A stretch of DNA of 64,000 nucleotides from contig OX637290.1 in NCBI GenBank assembly GCA_951799445.1, positions 28,390,987-28,454,986 of the forward strand, given 5' to 3'. Under the pieces are notes generated by a model. That model was not told the origin of the DNA and made no database searches. It was given only the letters and a program-made list of their open reading frames with translations. Of the stretch, positions 43,239 through 53,677 are shown piece after piece. The first letter of the stretch is position 1. Each line of letters opens with the position of its first letter. Origin of the DNA: Pseudisothecium myosuroides. Taxonomy: Eukaryota > Streptophyta > Bryopsida > Hypnales > Lembophyllaceae. The position numbers and the translations under genes are program-made.

Positions 43239-44061
43239 ACTCTGCGTTTTTTTCCATCCCGCTTGTATCTACCGATCCAACAAATTCCTCTCCGGCAGAA
43301 GATACGAGCATGGCATTTATCAATGGGCGGTTTGTAACCAAGCTCCATCCATCAATAGACAATGTTGCTCCAAACTTCCTTATGCTATCTTCGGTTCTCC
43401 TCAGGAGCTTTGCCTGAAGGTCCGTCTTTACTTCGTCAAGCAATTTGCATCGTAGATCATGATATGATGGTGGTGTGTACGCCCTATTCCACTCTACCGT
43501 GAGTTTTACTGCTTCTTTAAAGGTTGGATTTCGGGCTACAGCAAATGGTATATTTGCCGCATAAAAAAAATTGGCCCACACTGCATTCAATTTGCGTTTG
43601 TGTGCTTCTTCAAATCCATCTATTAGCCTGCTCTGTTTGTACGGCCTACTGTTGGATGCCCTGGGAGTTCCACGTTCACCAGATGTTTCAGTAATTCGAT
43701 TCCCTTCCGAACCCACACGAAGAATTTCTTGCGGTACTGTACATGAATCTTCCTGTGTAGAACGTGATCTGTCCCTGCCATTGGAGAGGTCACTCCCGTC
43801 CGTGGGCATGTTGTTTCTATCCACATTGTCCACACCCGATCTCCGTGGAAATTTTCCTTCACAACGACAAAATAGACCTCGAATCTCTGATGTCAATTTC
43901 GGACAAAGGCAAACTCCGGTATCACGAGCACCAGATGCGCCTTCATATCCTAGATGGCTCAACATTCGCGCGGGCTTTTTAGCAAACAACAAGTTGCAAG
44001 CCTTGCACTGCACTTTACTCGGTGGCACGAGGCCATACCAAGGAGAGAAGTCCTTGCTCAT
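43171..44061 (-). pseudogene. hAT transposase, N-terminal part (BED finger)
   Basis: ATG 44061 (MSKDFSPWYGLVPPS) is preferred because the frame upstream starts without ATG. A BED-type zinc finger follows: C-AC at about residue 20 and RMLSHL with His, then CLCPKL. A Ser/Arg-rich linker leads to KRKLNAVWANFFYAANIPFAV and then the start of DUF659 (LSIDGWSLVTNRPLIN, GSVDTSG). The frame is lost soon after GSVDTSG, and the rest is in the neighbouring frame. A TATA-like box is at 44310-44315. Confidence 0.85.
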
Positions 44062-44309
44062 AGTGACAAGTTTGAATTCCTTATAATTGAACCAATTCAA
44101 AATCACAAAGTGCACACACAATGTCAGAATCTCAATAGTGTCCAAAATCAGTTTAGCATGATGTGTACAAAGCCTTGAAAATCAAGGCCCCCCCGTCCAC
44201 TGAACTATGCATTATCGAGCAAGGGACACAAAAAATTGCAGCTCCTAGCCCTCGGAAATCTTAGCGTTCAGTTTCTCAAGAGCGCTTCTAAAAACTTTCT
44301 TCCTTGCAC

Positions 44310-44315
44310 TTATAC
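44310..44315 (-). promoter_or_regulatory. TATA-like box of the hAT transposase gene
   Basis: The minus strand reads GAGTATAAGTGC about 250 bases before ATG 44061. ACGGTCGGC lies some 20 bases upstream of it, and the larger GGTCGG array (44395-44590) beyond that. Confidence 0.6.
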
Positions 44316-44394
44316 TCTTGAACTGCTGCCGACCGTTGGAGAGGAAATCTGCTCGCTTTCAACGCTCAGTCAGTTTCTGCCGTCCGATTTCCGA

Positions 44395-44590
44395 TCAAGG
44401 CGGTCGGCAAAGTCGGGGCGGTCGGCCGTTCGGAGCGGTCGGCCGGAACCGCCGGTCGGGATAGTCGGGGCGGTCGGCCGTTCGGGGCGGTCGGCCATTA
44501 GGGGCGGTCGGGGAAGTCGGGGCGGTCGGCCAATCGCGGCGGTCGGGGAAGTCAGGGCGGTCGGCCATTCGGGGCGGTCGGCGGAGCTGG
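44395..44590. repeat. GGTCGG array upstream of the hAT transposase
   Basis: About ten GGGCGGTCGG or similar units at irregular spacing of about 15-25 bases. The three-frame ORFs across it on both strands are products of the repeat. Confidence 0.85.
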
Positions 44591-44639
44591 GCAATTGCCA
44601 GGAGAAATTCGGCATCCACCCATCACTTTAATATGAAGG

Positions 44640-44992
44640 ATAACGGATTCAGAACATAGAGGATTTAGTAGACGATTGACCCGCCATTGCAATTGGGGGC
44701 ACTTAAAGGTTTGTTTCATTATTGCTCATGACGAGGTCACGAGTTCGAATCCTACTCTATCCGGCGATTATAAATAGTTCTAAACTTCTATTCCACTTCA
44801 AGTTGAAATGGGGTACTATAGAGGTTTAGAGCTATTTATGAGTGCTTTTAACTAGGCCTCAATGTTTTTTTTTATCATATTTTCAATTTAATCCACAAAT
44901 GCCAAAGTCTTTTTCAGATCTTCTAAAAATTTTGCTCTACATCGAACAGAAACTCAATATTTTTTTGAAGTGAACTTCATTTTCTTTGAACT
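44640..44992. repeat. Direct repeat, copy 2, with tRNA B-box-like motif
   Basis: It is homologous to 39180-39546 in the same orientation, about 5.46 kb away, on the other side of the hAT transposase. The motif GAGTTCGAATC is near 44741. It ends at TTAA 44993-44996, where a type 2 piggyBac-like element starts. Confidence 0.65.
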
Positions 44993-44996
44993 TTAA

Positions 44997-45958
44997 CCTT
45001 TAAAGGTTTTTTACTATGTTTTCACCATAATTGTTTGAAAAATGCCATCTCCAGTACAAGTAGCAAATTCTGGGAAAAAAAATTCCACCATACATATAAC
45101 CAGAGTATCTCGTAGTAAATTATTCAAACAAATTCTGGAAAGACTTTTTCAAATTTTCACCATGTACATTGCAAGATAATAGCTTCTGAATCGACAAACA
45201 CGCTTTATTGGGCCCTGCAAAAATCAAGGCACCTACACTTCACAAAGTCACATTATATAATAAAATGACAAAACCGATTGTAAATCTTTCGGTTCTTTTT
45301 CCTAAAGAAGTTGGCCACGTGCTTGAAAATTTTTAAGTTCATTTGAAATTGTACAATTGTTAGAAAAAAAATAGTAGGTAGAAAGAAGTGGAGAATGAAT
45401 CAAATCATTAAATTGTTACGAATTTTATTATAGAATTGGAAAGTGCCAATTCTAACGGTTGTAGTGTTAAAATAAATAATTTGCATCCAATGTTTTCTTT
45501 TCTTCCAACAATATTGAAATTTAAATTAAATAAATGACTTCAAAGCTTTTTTTACAGTAGGGATTCTATAACTGCCTTCAAACTAAGAATCCTTATAAAT
45601 TTTGATTCACTCATTTGAAATAAATGATTGAAGCTTCCCGCGTATATATAAATCTATAGAGCCAATTTCAAATTTTTGATTTAATAAAAAGGGATTTTAG
45701 AAGAACCTTTTTTTACTTTCCGGGTTGTCCAAACATCAAAGAAAACTACATAGTACATATCATGCAATAACTTTTTCACTTTGTTACCAAATGTTATGAA
45801 AATTGTTGGGCCTTACCGCCTTACAAATATTCCTTGAGTCCTTGGATACATCATACATCTAGTGTGAAAATTTCAAAGGAAAAAAAATAAAATTTCATTA
45901 ACAATGAGTTGCCCAAAATCACTATGTTTCCAGAAAACCATGTCTCGTACTTCAGGGA
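44997..45958. mobile_element. piggyBac-like non-autonomous element, type 2
   Basis: It starts CCTTTAAAGG after TTAA and ends TTCAGGGA before TTCA. The inside matches the type 2 elements at 53678 and 61758, for example the TAAATTATTCAAA, TTGCAAGATAATAG and CCAAAATCACTATGTT regions. The ends are decayed, so it is an old copy. Confidence 0.65.
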
Positions 45959-45990
45959 TTCACTATATAAATTCAATTTCTGCATACAAA

Positions 45991-46797
45991 CCCCTAAACA
46001 TCAAGATTATTCTCTACAATTTTAAATGCGAGGAAAATTTCTACAAAGCACTACTTCAAAGAATATTCCGGCTTTAATATACACATTCAAGTTCTGCATT
46101 CTGAATTATACATTCCACCTAATACATTTAAAGTCAACAATGCTGTCTCTAATATTTTTCTATACCTTTAGCAAGGAAAAATTTGAAATTTCTTCTACAT
46201 TCAACTACAAGCAAAATACCATCATTTCTTTATTAAAAATTTGTTGGATTGCATTTGAATGGACATTCTTCTGGCATGATGAATTCCTAATATTCTTGTG
46301 TTCTTCATATCTATGACCTCATTTCTGCAAGTCCAACTTCAAACTACATTCAAGGATTCAAGGCTGTCTTGGCTTGGACAGCCACTTGCCCGCTTGACCA
46401 CTTCGTATACTTGTACATTTGTAATTCTAGCGAAATTAGATAAATATGTATTCTAATAACACCAACTTTAACGAACACATATGGAAACAAAGTGATAACA
46501 AAAGTATTTCCACAAATGAAGTTCACTATCATCGAAGCAAAATGAAAAAAGACTAAAAGTTTGAATCTATTATCATTCAGGACCTGAACGTTGAAGACCT
46601 TATGGATTAAAGGACCTACTGCGAACAAAATTCATGACAATAAAATTTTTCTATTCAAAGATTATATAATCATGATTCATGAAGGTGTTTTAAGTGCAAA
46701 AATGACTTCAAAAGTTGAAGTCTTCCGAGCCTCTTTTTCCTTTCCAAATCTATGAAGTTAGTAAGCAAAAACATTAAGGTTTAGGGGTTTATCACAT
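45991..46797. mobile_element. Element with CCCCTAAAC inverted ends (807 bp)
   Basis: Perfect 9-base inverted ends, CCCCTAAAC and GTTTAGGGG. The flanks (CAAA and TTTA) do not form a TTAA pair. The inside differs from types 1 and 2. It encodes only two small ORFs (about 90 codons, opposite strands) with no recognisable product. It may be a third subtype or a decayed copy. Confidence 0.5.
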
Positions 46798-47481
46798 GCA
46801 CAATCTCAATCAGTTCACGGCTTCTTAAATTGTACTCTACATTTCTCTAAATGAATTTTTAATGTGCTTTTGCTTCCAACGTCTACTGTTTCGAGCGCTC
46901 ATTTTGAAGAACATTGAATAATAAGGAAAATCAAGATTGAAACTGGTACCCTTGTACAAAATCATTTATAGCAAAATCATAGTCGATCATTCCAAAATGG
47001 TTTTTTTGGCCATAAAATTAGACTTCATACGGTATTTCTTTGGCATGTTCATTGTTAATTAGAGCGACTTTGTTATTTTTTTTAAAAATTCAAAGTTTTG
47101 TCCCCACCCAAATTTGAAGCCAAGGGCATTTACGGTTCTATGAATTAGAGTCGCAAAAAATGAATGAACTTCTCCGTTCCATATGCAAGGAATAATAGAC
47201 ATTGACAAATCATAAACACAACATTATTTTGCAATGTAATCACGAAGAACGTATATTTTACAAAATTGTCTGAAGGTGCATTCAAAAGTACCATAAAGTC
47301 ATAGCAAAATCAAAACATATTTGTATTGCATATATATTTGCATTTTATAAGTAGCTCATAACATACCAAGAGTACTATGGAATATTGAAAGTCAATCCTC
47401 AATTCCTCATGACATCCAAACGACACTCTCTAGTCCATATACTTCTACTTTAAAAAAACCAAAGTCCAACTACATCATTCT
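46798..47481. other. AT-rich spacer, nothing recognised
   Basis: About 680 bases of AT-rich DNA with homopolymer runs between a repeat and the 3' end of the next gene. No ORF or repeat is supported. Confidence 0.5.
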
Positions 47482-48825
47482 TCAGCATCTGCCACTACCT
47501 TCTCCCGAAACAGGAGATGTCCCTTCTCCAGCCAAGAGTCTTCTAGCAGCTTGTTGAGTTTGGCGTTGTTGACTTACTCGAACAATGCGCCCTCCGGATT
47601 GCACTTCTTCGTCAACCTTGGAAAACAATCGCTTTGATTCCGGAGAGTGGTCATCCTCATCTTCAACCCTACGTTCCCTCTTCCTCGCGGGAGTCAAATC
47701 TACTTCGCCGGCGCTCAGAGCTCTCAAAGCAACATCCACTCGATCTACCATCGCGTTCACTGCCACATCATCGTCTTCGGATTGCAAATTGTTCGGTCGA
47801 TCTCCTTGCAACAAGAATGCCCTCCATTGAATTATAATGTCGGACATCCTCCTGTCGAATGCCCCTGCCACATCTACTAATGCATGCTCTGTACTTGTTG
47901 CTGCATCTACTTGGACAAGAGCGCGAACTTTTGCAGCCTCTTCCAACTTGGACAAGAAGAAGGCCCTGCCAATCAAAGTGTGGTTATACGCGCCGTACTG
48001 CTCCTTAAACTCTTTCGGACCCTCCACCTCCACCCAATTGCCATCTGGCCCTTTTTTCACCTCCTTTTCAGGAAATCGGAAGAATTTCTGGTGCTGCAAG
48101 CTCCAATGCCCCCCCATGTTGCGACAAAATAATTCACGACCCTCTTCATTTTCAATAACTCGTGCTCGCAACTCCACCTCTCTGTTCATAGTCATCCACA
48201 TGAGATCATCTACCGGTTCTTGGGACTCCTCGTAAAGTCCATGCTTTCGCTCATTTGCATCCCATGTCAGAGGTTTTCCCCAATGCAAGTAATTCGAAAA
48301 CTTGTATGGTCCTTGGTCCAATGGAAGGTTCCAACGATTGTATTCGTGGCCAGGGGGCATCACTTCCAAAATCCCAAGCATTTCATAGAACCTAGGACTC
48401 AAAGGAGAGCGACACTCCGCATAAACTGAACAAATGAGTGATGCTCTAACCATGCATGTTACATGGAAAGTGTGACGACATTGGCCCATAGTTAGAGCTC
48501 CTTCAGGACCAAAGGGGCCTTGACAAACACTACAATGACCCTCCAAGATGCCCGGAGCCGGATTACAAGCGTGCACTACAACCTTCTCATGCTTCTTGAT
48601 GTGTGCTGAAAGTGTATTGTAAGGCACCCATCCTTCCTTTGCTTCGAAGGTCCAATTCACATTCTTAATTGGTGATTCCTTCTTTGTGTGATTCAAGCGC
48701 TCAAACATGACATCCATGTCTTCCCAACATGTAATTTCGGTATACCCCCTAATTCCTTGATGGAACGCATTTTGGAACCTCTTTAAAGAGGTCTCAATGG
48801 CACTACAATCTTCAGCCGACTTCAT
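47482..48825 (-). CDS. Accessory gene B, C-terminal part with RING-like motif
   Basis: The frame opens near 48831 without ATG, and the first ATG is at 48825. The protein has a Cys/His cluster typical of RING-H2 fingers, about residues 98-145: CSVC, then a 14-residue gap, C-H---H--C, then two further Cys with unusual spacing. After that come a WGKPLTWDANERKHGLYEE segment, a helical region, and an acidic/basic tail (PARKRERR). RING-like fingers often mark ubiquitin ligases, but the last Cys pair does not fit the usual C-x2-C, so function is open. It follows the 409-codon frame at 48833-50062 almost without a gap and is probably part of the same gene, through an intron or a frameshift. Confidence 0.55.
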   Translation of the reverse strand: MKSAEDCSAIETSLKRFQNAFHQGIRGYTEITCWEDMDVMFERLNHTKKESPIKNVNWTFEAKEGWVPYNTLSAHIKKHEKVVVHACNPAPGILEGHCSVCQGPFGPEGALTMGQCRHTFHVTCMVRASLICSVYAECRSPLSPRFYEMLGILEVMPPGHEYNRWNLPLDQGPYKFSNYLHWGKPLTWDANERKHGLYEESQEPVDDLMWMTMNREVELRARVIENEEGRELFCRNMGGHWSLQHQKFFRFPEKEVKKGPDGNWVEVEGPKEFKEQYGAYNHTLIGRAFFLSKLEEAAKVRALVQVDAATSTEHALVDVAGAFDRRMSDIIIQWRAFLLQGDRPNNLQSEDDDVAVNAMVDRVDVALRALSAGEVDLTPARKRERRVEDEDDHSPESKRLFSKVDEEVQSGGRIVRVSQQRQTQQAARRLLAGEGTSPVSGEGSGRC

Positions 48826-48832
48826 TGCCAAT

Positions 48833-50062
48833 TTATTGAAGCCCTTGCATTGCTCGGGATACCACGAAGGGCCTGTCTTGGAGAATCTGCATCCATGCCA
48901 ACCACTGATACTCCAATCCGTACCCGGGCATATAGTGACGCAAGTCCATTGTCTGTTTCATTTGTTCCAAGTCCGACTGAAGAAGGGTTTTTTCTCGAAT
49001 TGTTTCATTCAATTTTTGTTTCAGCTCTTCAAACTCCTGACCTTCAGTTTGCATGGAAGCATCCACCAGTGTCGGGGTAGGGTTATTGGTGGAGGGTCGT
49101 ACCTGCACTTCCCATCTACGGGTTTCCTCCTCGTCATCCAAATGCACAACTTCGGTCTCCTGCACTGCTTGAACTTTATCGAAAGGAAGAGAGAGTTTAT
49201 CCTCACTTTCTTGACTTGGCTCCACAGACGGGGGTTTCACATTGTCTGTGATGGGTACCCCTTCATGCATGCGATTGAATTTAATGAGTTCTGTTTCTAA
49301 TCTTTCATTCTCATCCACACGGACAAGCATTAATGAATTCCTGCGCTTTTCTGCCTCCACAAGCTTTTTCTCCATCTGCACTTGTCGGGCCAAGTCCTTG
49401 CACTTTGCCTTCAACTTCATGTTTTCTGACTCCAAGAGAAGCACCTCGCTTGCTTTGTCTACATTGTCGTCGAGAAGTGGTACCATGGACTTTGTGAAAT
49501 CCAAGAAAGACAAGGCACCAGTCATCAATTTTGGAGAGACTCTAGAAAATTCTTGCGCCATCTCGATAATCCTTGGCGTAATTTGAGCTACAAATCGAGC
49601 TGAAGAAGTTAGCGAGAAAGCAGTTTCCACGACCGATGGCTTGATAGCTCCCCATAAATGCACTCCAGAGCTGCTGGCCTCGTGGTTGGGGTCATTTTTC
49701 TGAAGCTCTTCTTGATGCTTCTTCCACCGATTGTCGCAGTCTAGCAGGAATTCCACTTCCTTGGTAGTTTGCATTAGACCAAGGTTCTCCACTGGGTCAT
49801 CACCTGGTGGTGACAAATGTGGATGCTCGCTTTCAGGCTCTATCCCATCAATAAAAAGGTTCATGGCATCGTCCTGGGGTTCTTTTCCGTGTCTTCGTGT
49901 CGGTTGTACTTCCATTTCTGGACTTAGGATTGGACTTGACGGTAAAGACGAAGGCGGAAGAGGTGTGTACATCAAGGGCTGTAGAGCATTGCTCTCTAGA
50001 AGACTATCAATTCTAGCATTGGCCCTTGCAACTTCTTTGTTGCCAACCTCCTTTCGTGGCAA
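48833..50062 (-). CDS. Accessory gene B, coiled-coil part
   Basis: The open frame has no ATG at its start (the first is 49915, MEVQPTRRHG), so it may be an internal exon. It has a Pro/Ser-rich leader, a central helical part (SARFVAQITPRIIEMAQEFS), and two coiled coils: residues about 215-265 (LLLESENMKLKAKCKDLARQ) and about 345-380 (LKQKLNETIREKTLLQSDLE). It stops at 48833 directly before the RING-like frame. I do not recognise the family. It lies in sense between the frames at 50411 and 47482. Confidence 0.55.
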   Translation of the reverse strand: MPRKEVGNKEVARANARIDSLLESNALQPLMYTPLPPSSLPSSPILSPEMEVQPTRRHGKEPQDDAMNLFIDGIEPESEHPHLSPPGDDPVENLGLMQTTKEVEFLLDCDNRWKKHQEELQKNDPNHEASSSGVHLWGAIKPSVVETAFSLTSSARFVAQITPRIIEMAQEFSRVSPKLMTGALSFLDFTKSMVPLLDDNVDKASEVLLLESENMKLKAKCKDLARQVQMEKKLVEAEKRRNSLMLVRVDENERLETELIKFNRMHEGVPITDNVKPPSVEPSQESEDKLSLPFDKVQAVQETEVVHLDDEEETRRWEVQVRPSTNNPTPTLVDASMQTEGQEFEELKQKLNETIREKTLLQSDLEQMKQTMDLRHYMPGYGLEYQWLAWMQILQDRPFVVSRAMQGLQ

Positions 50063-50410
50063 AATAGGTGCCCCATTTCCTATCGCGGGGCCGCGTTTGT
50101 TTGGAGCAGTCTCTCAACCTAACACAGTACTCAAAATCGGTTTGGAAGTCAAACACATTTGAGGAGTCAGAAACACCTGTCTCTTTGCGCCTCCCAAAGC
50201 GGCATTACTCACTTTCACTGGGGGAGTTGGTAAGACTTCTTCTATTGTACCTCCCGCGAGGGCATTGCCAACTTCCGCAAGGGCATGCAATGAACCCAAC
50301 TGCGCTGCATCACTTGTCCCCTCCCCAACCTCCGTTGTATGCGTTGTAGTAATTTGTAATGCTTCTTTGGGTTTTGCCTGAGGCCTGGGGGGACAATGGG
50401 GAAGATCTTT

Positions 50411-50878
50411 CTAGTTTCTTCCAATCAGAAGTGGACACTGTGCTGTTGTCGGAAACGTACTCCAATCCACTTTGCGGCCCAGTATAAGTTCCGCATAAAC
50501 CATAGATGCCAAGGTATAATTGATGTACCCCTTACTCATTCCCTTGTCTCCAAAAAGCACCCGCCAGACCTCCTTTGATCGACAAACAAATTGCGAGTTT
50601 TGGCAACTCCCTGGTTTGCAACCGAAAGCCCGTGTGTGGACCGTGTGAAAATCTCGAGGCCACAACTTGCCAATGTGGTACATTTTAACATACTGCTTGC
50701 AGATTTTGGAGGTCCAATACTCTGCTCCCTCTTCCTCCCATCCGCTTTCGGCTTTGATGTCAGGATTATCTAAAATCTCATAATGAAGCTCATGTTTGGC
50801 TCCCTTCTGTTTAATCCTTTTTGTGTTATCACCACCTGAAGTCATCCCATCAGTAGTCGCATCACCTTCACCAGTCAT
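50411..50878 (-). CDS. Accessory gene B, N-terminal domain
   Basis: ATG 50878 (MTGEGDATTDG) begins a frame that ends at 50411, while gene B continues in other frames. Its core is related to accessory gene C. Both have GW--E-----WTS--CK-YVKM-H--KLW-R, then a Cys/Lys-containing loop ending FV-R-KE, and a helix ending in AE--L---VDW-T-P. This may be a DNA- or protein-binding domain, and I do not recognise it. A TATA-like box is at 51103-51108. Confidence 0.6.
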   Translation of the reverse strand: MTGEGDATTDGMTSGGDNTKRIKQKGAKHELHYEILDNPDIKAESGWEEEGAEYWTSKICKQYVKMYHIGKLWPRDFHTVHTRAFGCKPGSCQNSQFVCRSKEVWRVLFGDKGMSKGYINYTLASMVYAELILGRKVDWSTFPTTAQCPLLIGRN

Positions 50879-51069
50879 GATTGGCAATTTGAAATTGCCT
50901 TCACCTCCAATTCAAGAAATACTCCGCAAGTGACGTCCAATGTATATGCACAAGTAAAAATGTCAAAAAGTTCCCGTATCAAAAGCTCAATGACTTCAAC
51001 TCTCCACCATGTAGGAGCAACTGGCGCATAAAGCAACAGAGATCAGCCGACTTGGCGCCGAAGGGGAGT

Positions 51070-51430
51070 TGAAGTGAGGAGGTCCAAGGAGGCCGTCCGC
51101 TCTTATAGCCGACCGACCCCAGACCTAAGCCGCGTCCGCCGCCGGACCAGCCCCGAACCTCGCGGACCTGCCCCGGACCGACGCGTTCCGCCTCCGCGGC
51201 GGTCGCCGAAGCCGCAGTCCGCCCCGAACCTCTGCCGACCGCGCACCGACCGACCCCAGCGACCGCTCCAAACTGACCGACCGCCCGAACCAACATACGA
51301 AGCCATCCGAACCAAACACGGCCATTTTAGGGGCGGCCGACCGCTTCGGACGGCCGTTTCAGGGTACGCCGACCGCTTTGGATGGCCGTTTCAGGGTACG
51401 CTGACCGATTCGGACGGCCGACCTGGACAA
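51070..51430. repeat. CCGACC/GGACGG array upstream of accessory gene B
   Basis: Repeated CGACCGACC, CCGCCG, CGGACGGCC and GTTTCAGGGTACGC(T/C)GACCG (twice, 41 bases apart near 51357 and 51398). It is GC-rich in an AT-rich setting. The ORFs over it are repeat artefacts. Confidence 0.8.
51103..51108 (-). promoter_or_regulatory. TATA-like box of accessory gene B
   Basis: The minus strand reads GGTCGGTCGGCTATAAGA, with the TATA box directly beside two GGTCGG units, 225 bases before ATG 50878. Confidence 0.65.
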
Positions 51431-51527
51431 CCGCCAGGGTTGACGAAAATTGTTCACCGCTGCAGAAGACCGACTATCTGGAACCTCGGATTCCGCATTC
51501 TGCACTAAAACGGTTTGATTCGCTTTT

Positions 51528-51562
51528 ACATTGGATGCATCCTTCTAGAAGCATCCAATGTA
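51528..51562. other. 12-bp perfect inverted repeat with 11-base loop
   Basis: TACATTGGATGC (51528-51539) pairs exactly with 51551-51562. It lies just outside the GC-rich array of gene B. It could be a hairpin or a binding site. It is not followed by a T-run terminator. Confidence 0.7.
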
Positions 51563-51642
51563 GAAGTCATGTAGAAGTAATAATGTGTATCGTGATTGAA
51601 TTTCTTTTTTCATGTTTTAAGGCTCTTGTCTAAGTAGTATTT

Positions 51643-51682
51643 CCTAAACCCTATACCCTAAACCCTAAACCCTAAACCCTAA
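51643..51682. repeat. Interstitial telomere-like repeat, CCCTAAA units
   Basis: About five units of CCCTAAA, one degenerate (CCCTATA). This is the Arabidopsis-type telomere unit, which supports a plant or streptophyte source. Two-unit versions are near 8368 and 27060. Confidence 0.85.
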
Positions 51683-52590
51683 TCAGAAATCGTATGCTAC
51701 AAATCCTAAATTCAAAACACTGCAATGTGATATAATCAAATGATTCTTCAGTTTTTATTTTGGATCCAATGGAAGGACCAATTGTATTAATCCCTAGAGG
51801 AGGAAGGTGATATTCCTATCAAAAAACAACTAAAAATTTTCAGTGCTATTTCAAAGAGTAAAGAACCATCAAACCTTTCTTTTTGGGAATATCAAACTAT
51901 AAGATCTTATTCTTAACTAGTATATGGATACGTAAAAGAAAGCTTCAAAAACTAAACTGTGTATAGTATAAAATATATGAATTTAGAAGGAAGAAAATTA
52001 GTTTAGTGGCACCTTGCTTGACTATAGTTTTTGGCTTTGAATCTTTGTAGTTCAAGTTTTTAACACTAATGATTTTGATTATCCACTTATCTACGTAAAG
52101 TAGTTGAATTCATAATGTACCCAAAAAATTTAGGAAAAAAACCACTTGATTTTCACTCATTATAAAATTGTCAAGTAGAATTGGATGGAAGATGGAAAAA
52201 AAAACGAAACTGGTAATAACTTTTAGATGGAATTGGATCACAATAATCTCAACAGTGAGATTCTTGTAGCTAGGAAATCTAAGAAACTAAGATTGTCCAA
52301 CAATTTCCTTGGTAAAATTCTAAAAATAACATCCAATAGTGAATCATTCAAATTTTTTTTTCCTTGAGATTCTTAAATTGTCCGAAAAAATCAGATTCTG
52401 AAGAACTTTTTCATTATTAATCCAAAATTTCAAATTGAAGGGAACAAAGCTTCACATGTAGACAAAAATGTAATCTTTGAGAAAAACATTCGAAGAAAAA
52501 ATTACTATGAATTTCTCTTATTTTTTTTTTTTTACTTCTCTCATTGCACTTCGATTAGGATTCAAACTATCAATTATATTCAATTTTTGG
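51683..52590. other. AT-rich spacer, possibly a decayed type 1 repeat
   Basis: No ORF. Some phrases echo type 1 repeats, for example ATAAGATCTTATTCTTAACTAGTAT (in part) near 51898, AGTGAGATTCTTGTAGC near 52255 and AACTTTTTCATTATTAATCC near 52410. This suggests an old copy spread over this stretch, with unclear ends. Confidence 0.5.
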
Positions 52591-52599
52591 GGCAATTTC

Positions 52600-53630
52600 A
52601 CAAGTGCACTTGACGTGTACTTCTTGTAGTCTTTAGATATAGGGTGAAAGGTTTATCTCTCAACTAAAAGGGCACCATTACTTTTCTCATTTCATTTGAA
52701 TCAGAAACTCCCCCAAAATTGGCAACCAAAAATATATTTTACAAATGAAGAGCAAACAACTTTGCTTAATAAACCTCAAGCACACATAAAACACACATTG
52801 GAAAACCATATCTGAAAAAATTGAATCAGCAGTTCTTTGTTTTCAAATGAAACAAAAACACTAAAGACACGTAGATAGACCTGAAGCACACCTCAATCAC
52901 AACAGAACCTCAATTTTACTATTTTAGAAATTCATGATCTCCTTTATTCAAAAAAATAGTTTATTAAGAGTTCATATTGAATGCATTTCAAATTAGGAGA
53001 GAATTTTTCAAATGAACTTAAAGTTTACATGCATGGCACCTTATTTTCCACCCCTTCAATCATAAATTCAAATAACTATACTTTTTGTTCTTCATAAATT
53101 CAAGAAATTTTAAGAATGTGCTTGAAAGTTGCTTGAAGAATTGAAATAAACCTTAAGCATGGTAGGAGCACACTTTAAGCACTGTACTACTACATCTGAA
53201 TTTCTAAACCAGAAGAAATTCAAATTTTTATTCTTTTAATATGAAAAAATCTAAGTAGTAGGAATTTGCTTGAGGTGAACTGATGGTGGACCTCAAACGC
53301 AACTCAAGCAATTTCATTTATACTATAAATTTTGAAATTTTGAAAAGAAGATTCTATTATCTTCAAATTTATTTAATTTGAAATGAATGGAAATAGTGAA
53401 AATGTATACTAGATGTTCTTGAGGTGTACTTCAAGCATAATTTAAGCATTTGGTATTTTGATGAGTTGATATTGAATTATTCAATAAGAGATTTAAATTA
53501 AAATCATTTTTAGGGTCCACACTACTTTGAACAGTAAAAACGTGCTTCAACCTTTAGGTGAGCTTGAAGTACACATGAAATACACCTTACGCTTTTTTTA
53601 TTTATTTTTTGAAATTCAATCTTTTTATTG
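52600..53630. repeat. Degenerate array of TGCTTGAGGTG...CTTCAAGC motifs, left block
   Basis: Variants of TTGAGGTGTACTTCAAGCA and its complement recur about every 100-150 bases (near 52605, 52780, 52880, 53150, 53270, 53415 and 53550). No ORF. A matching block continues at 56745-57590 after an inserted element. Confidence 0.65.
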
Positions 53631-53677
53631 TAAAAGATTTCAATTTAAAGTTGTCTTTATAATCCAACATAATTTGA

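Noticed and set aside
44370..44631. ORFs of 74-131 codons over the GGTCGG array
   Set aside because: They are repeat artefacts, with a different frame on each strand.
44735..44760. Possible tRNA gene (GAGTTCGAATC)
   Set aside because: Only a B-box-like motif is present. No cloverleaf or acceptor stem can be drawn.
51420..51450. Head-to-head hAT ends at GGACAACCGCCAGGGTTGACG (in part)
   Set aside because: Only five to eight bases match the left-edge GGGTTGTCG, with no target duplication. Too weak.
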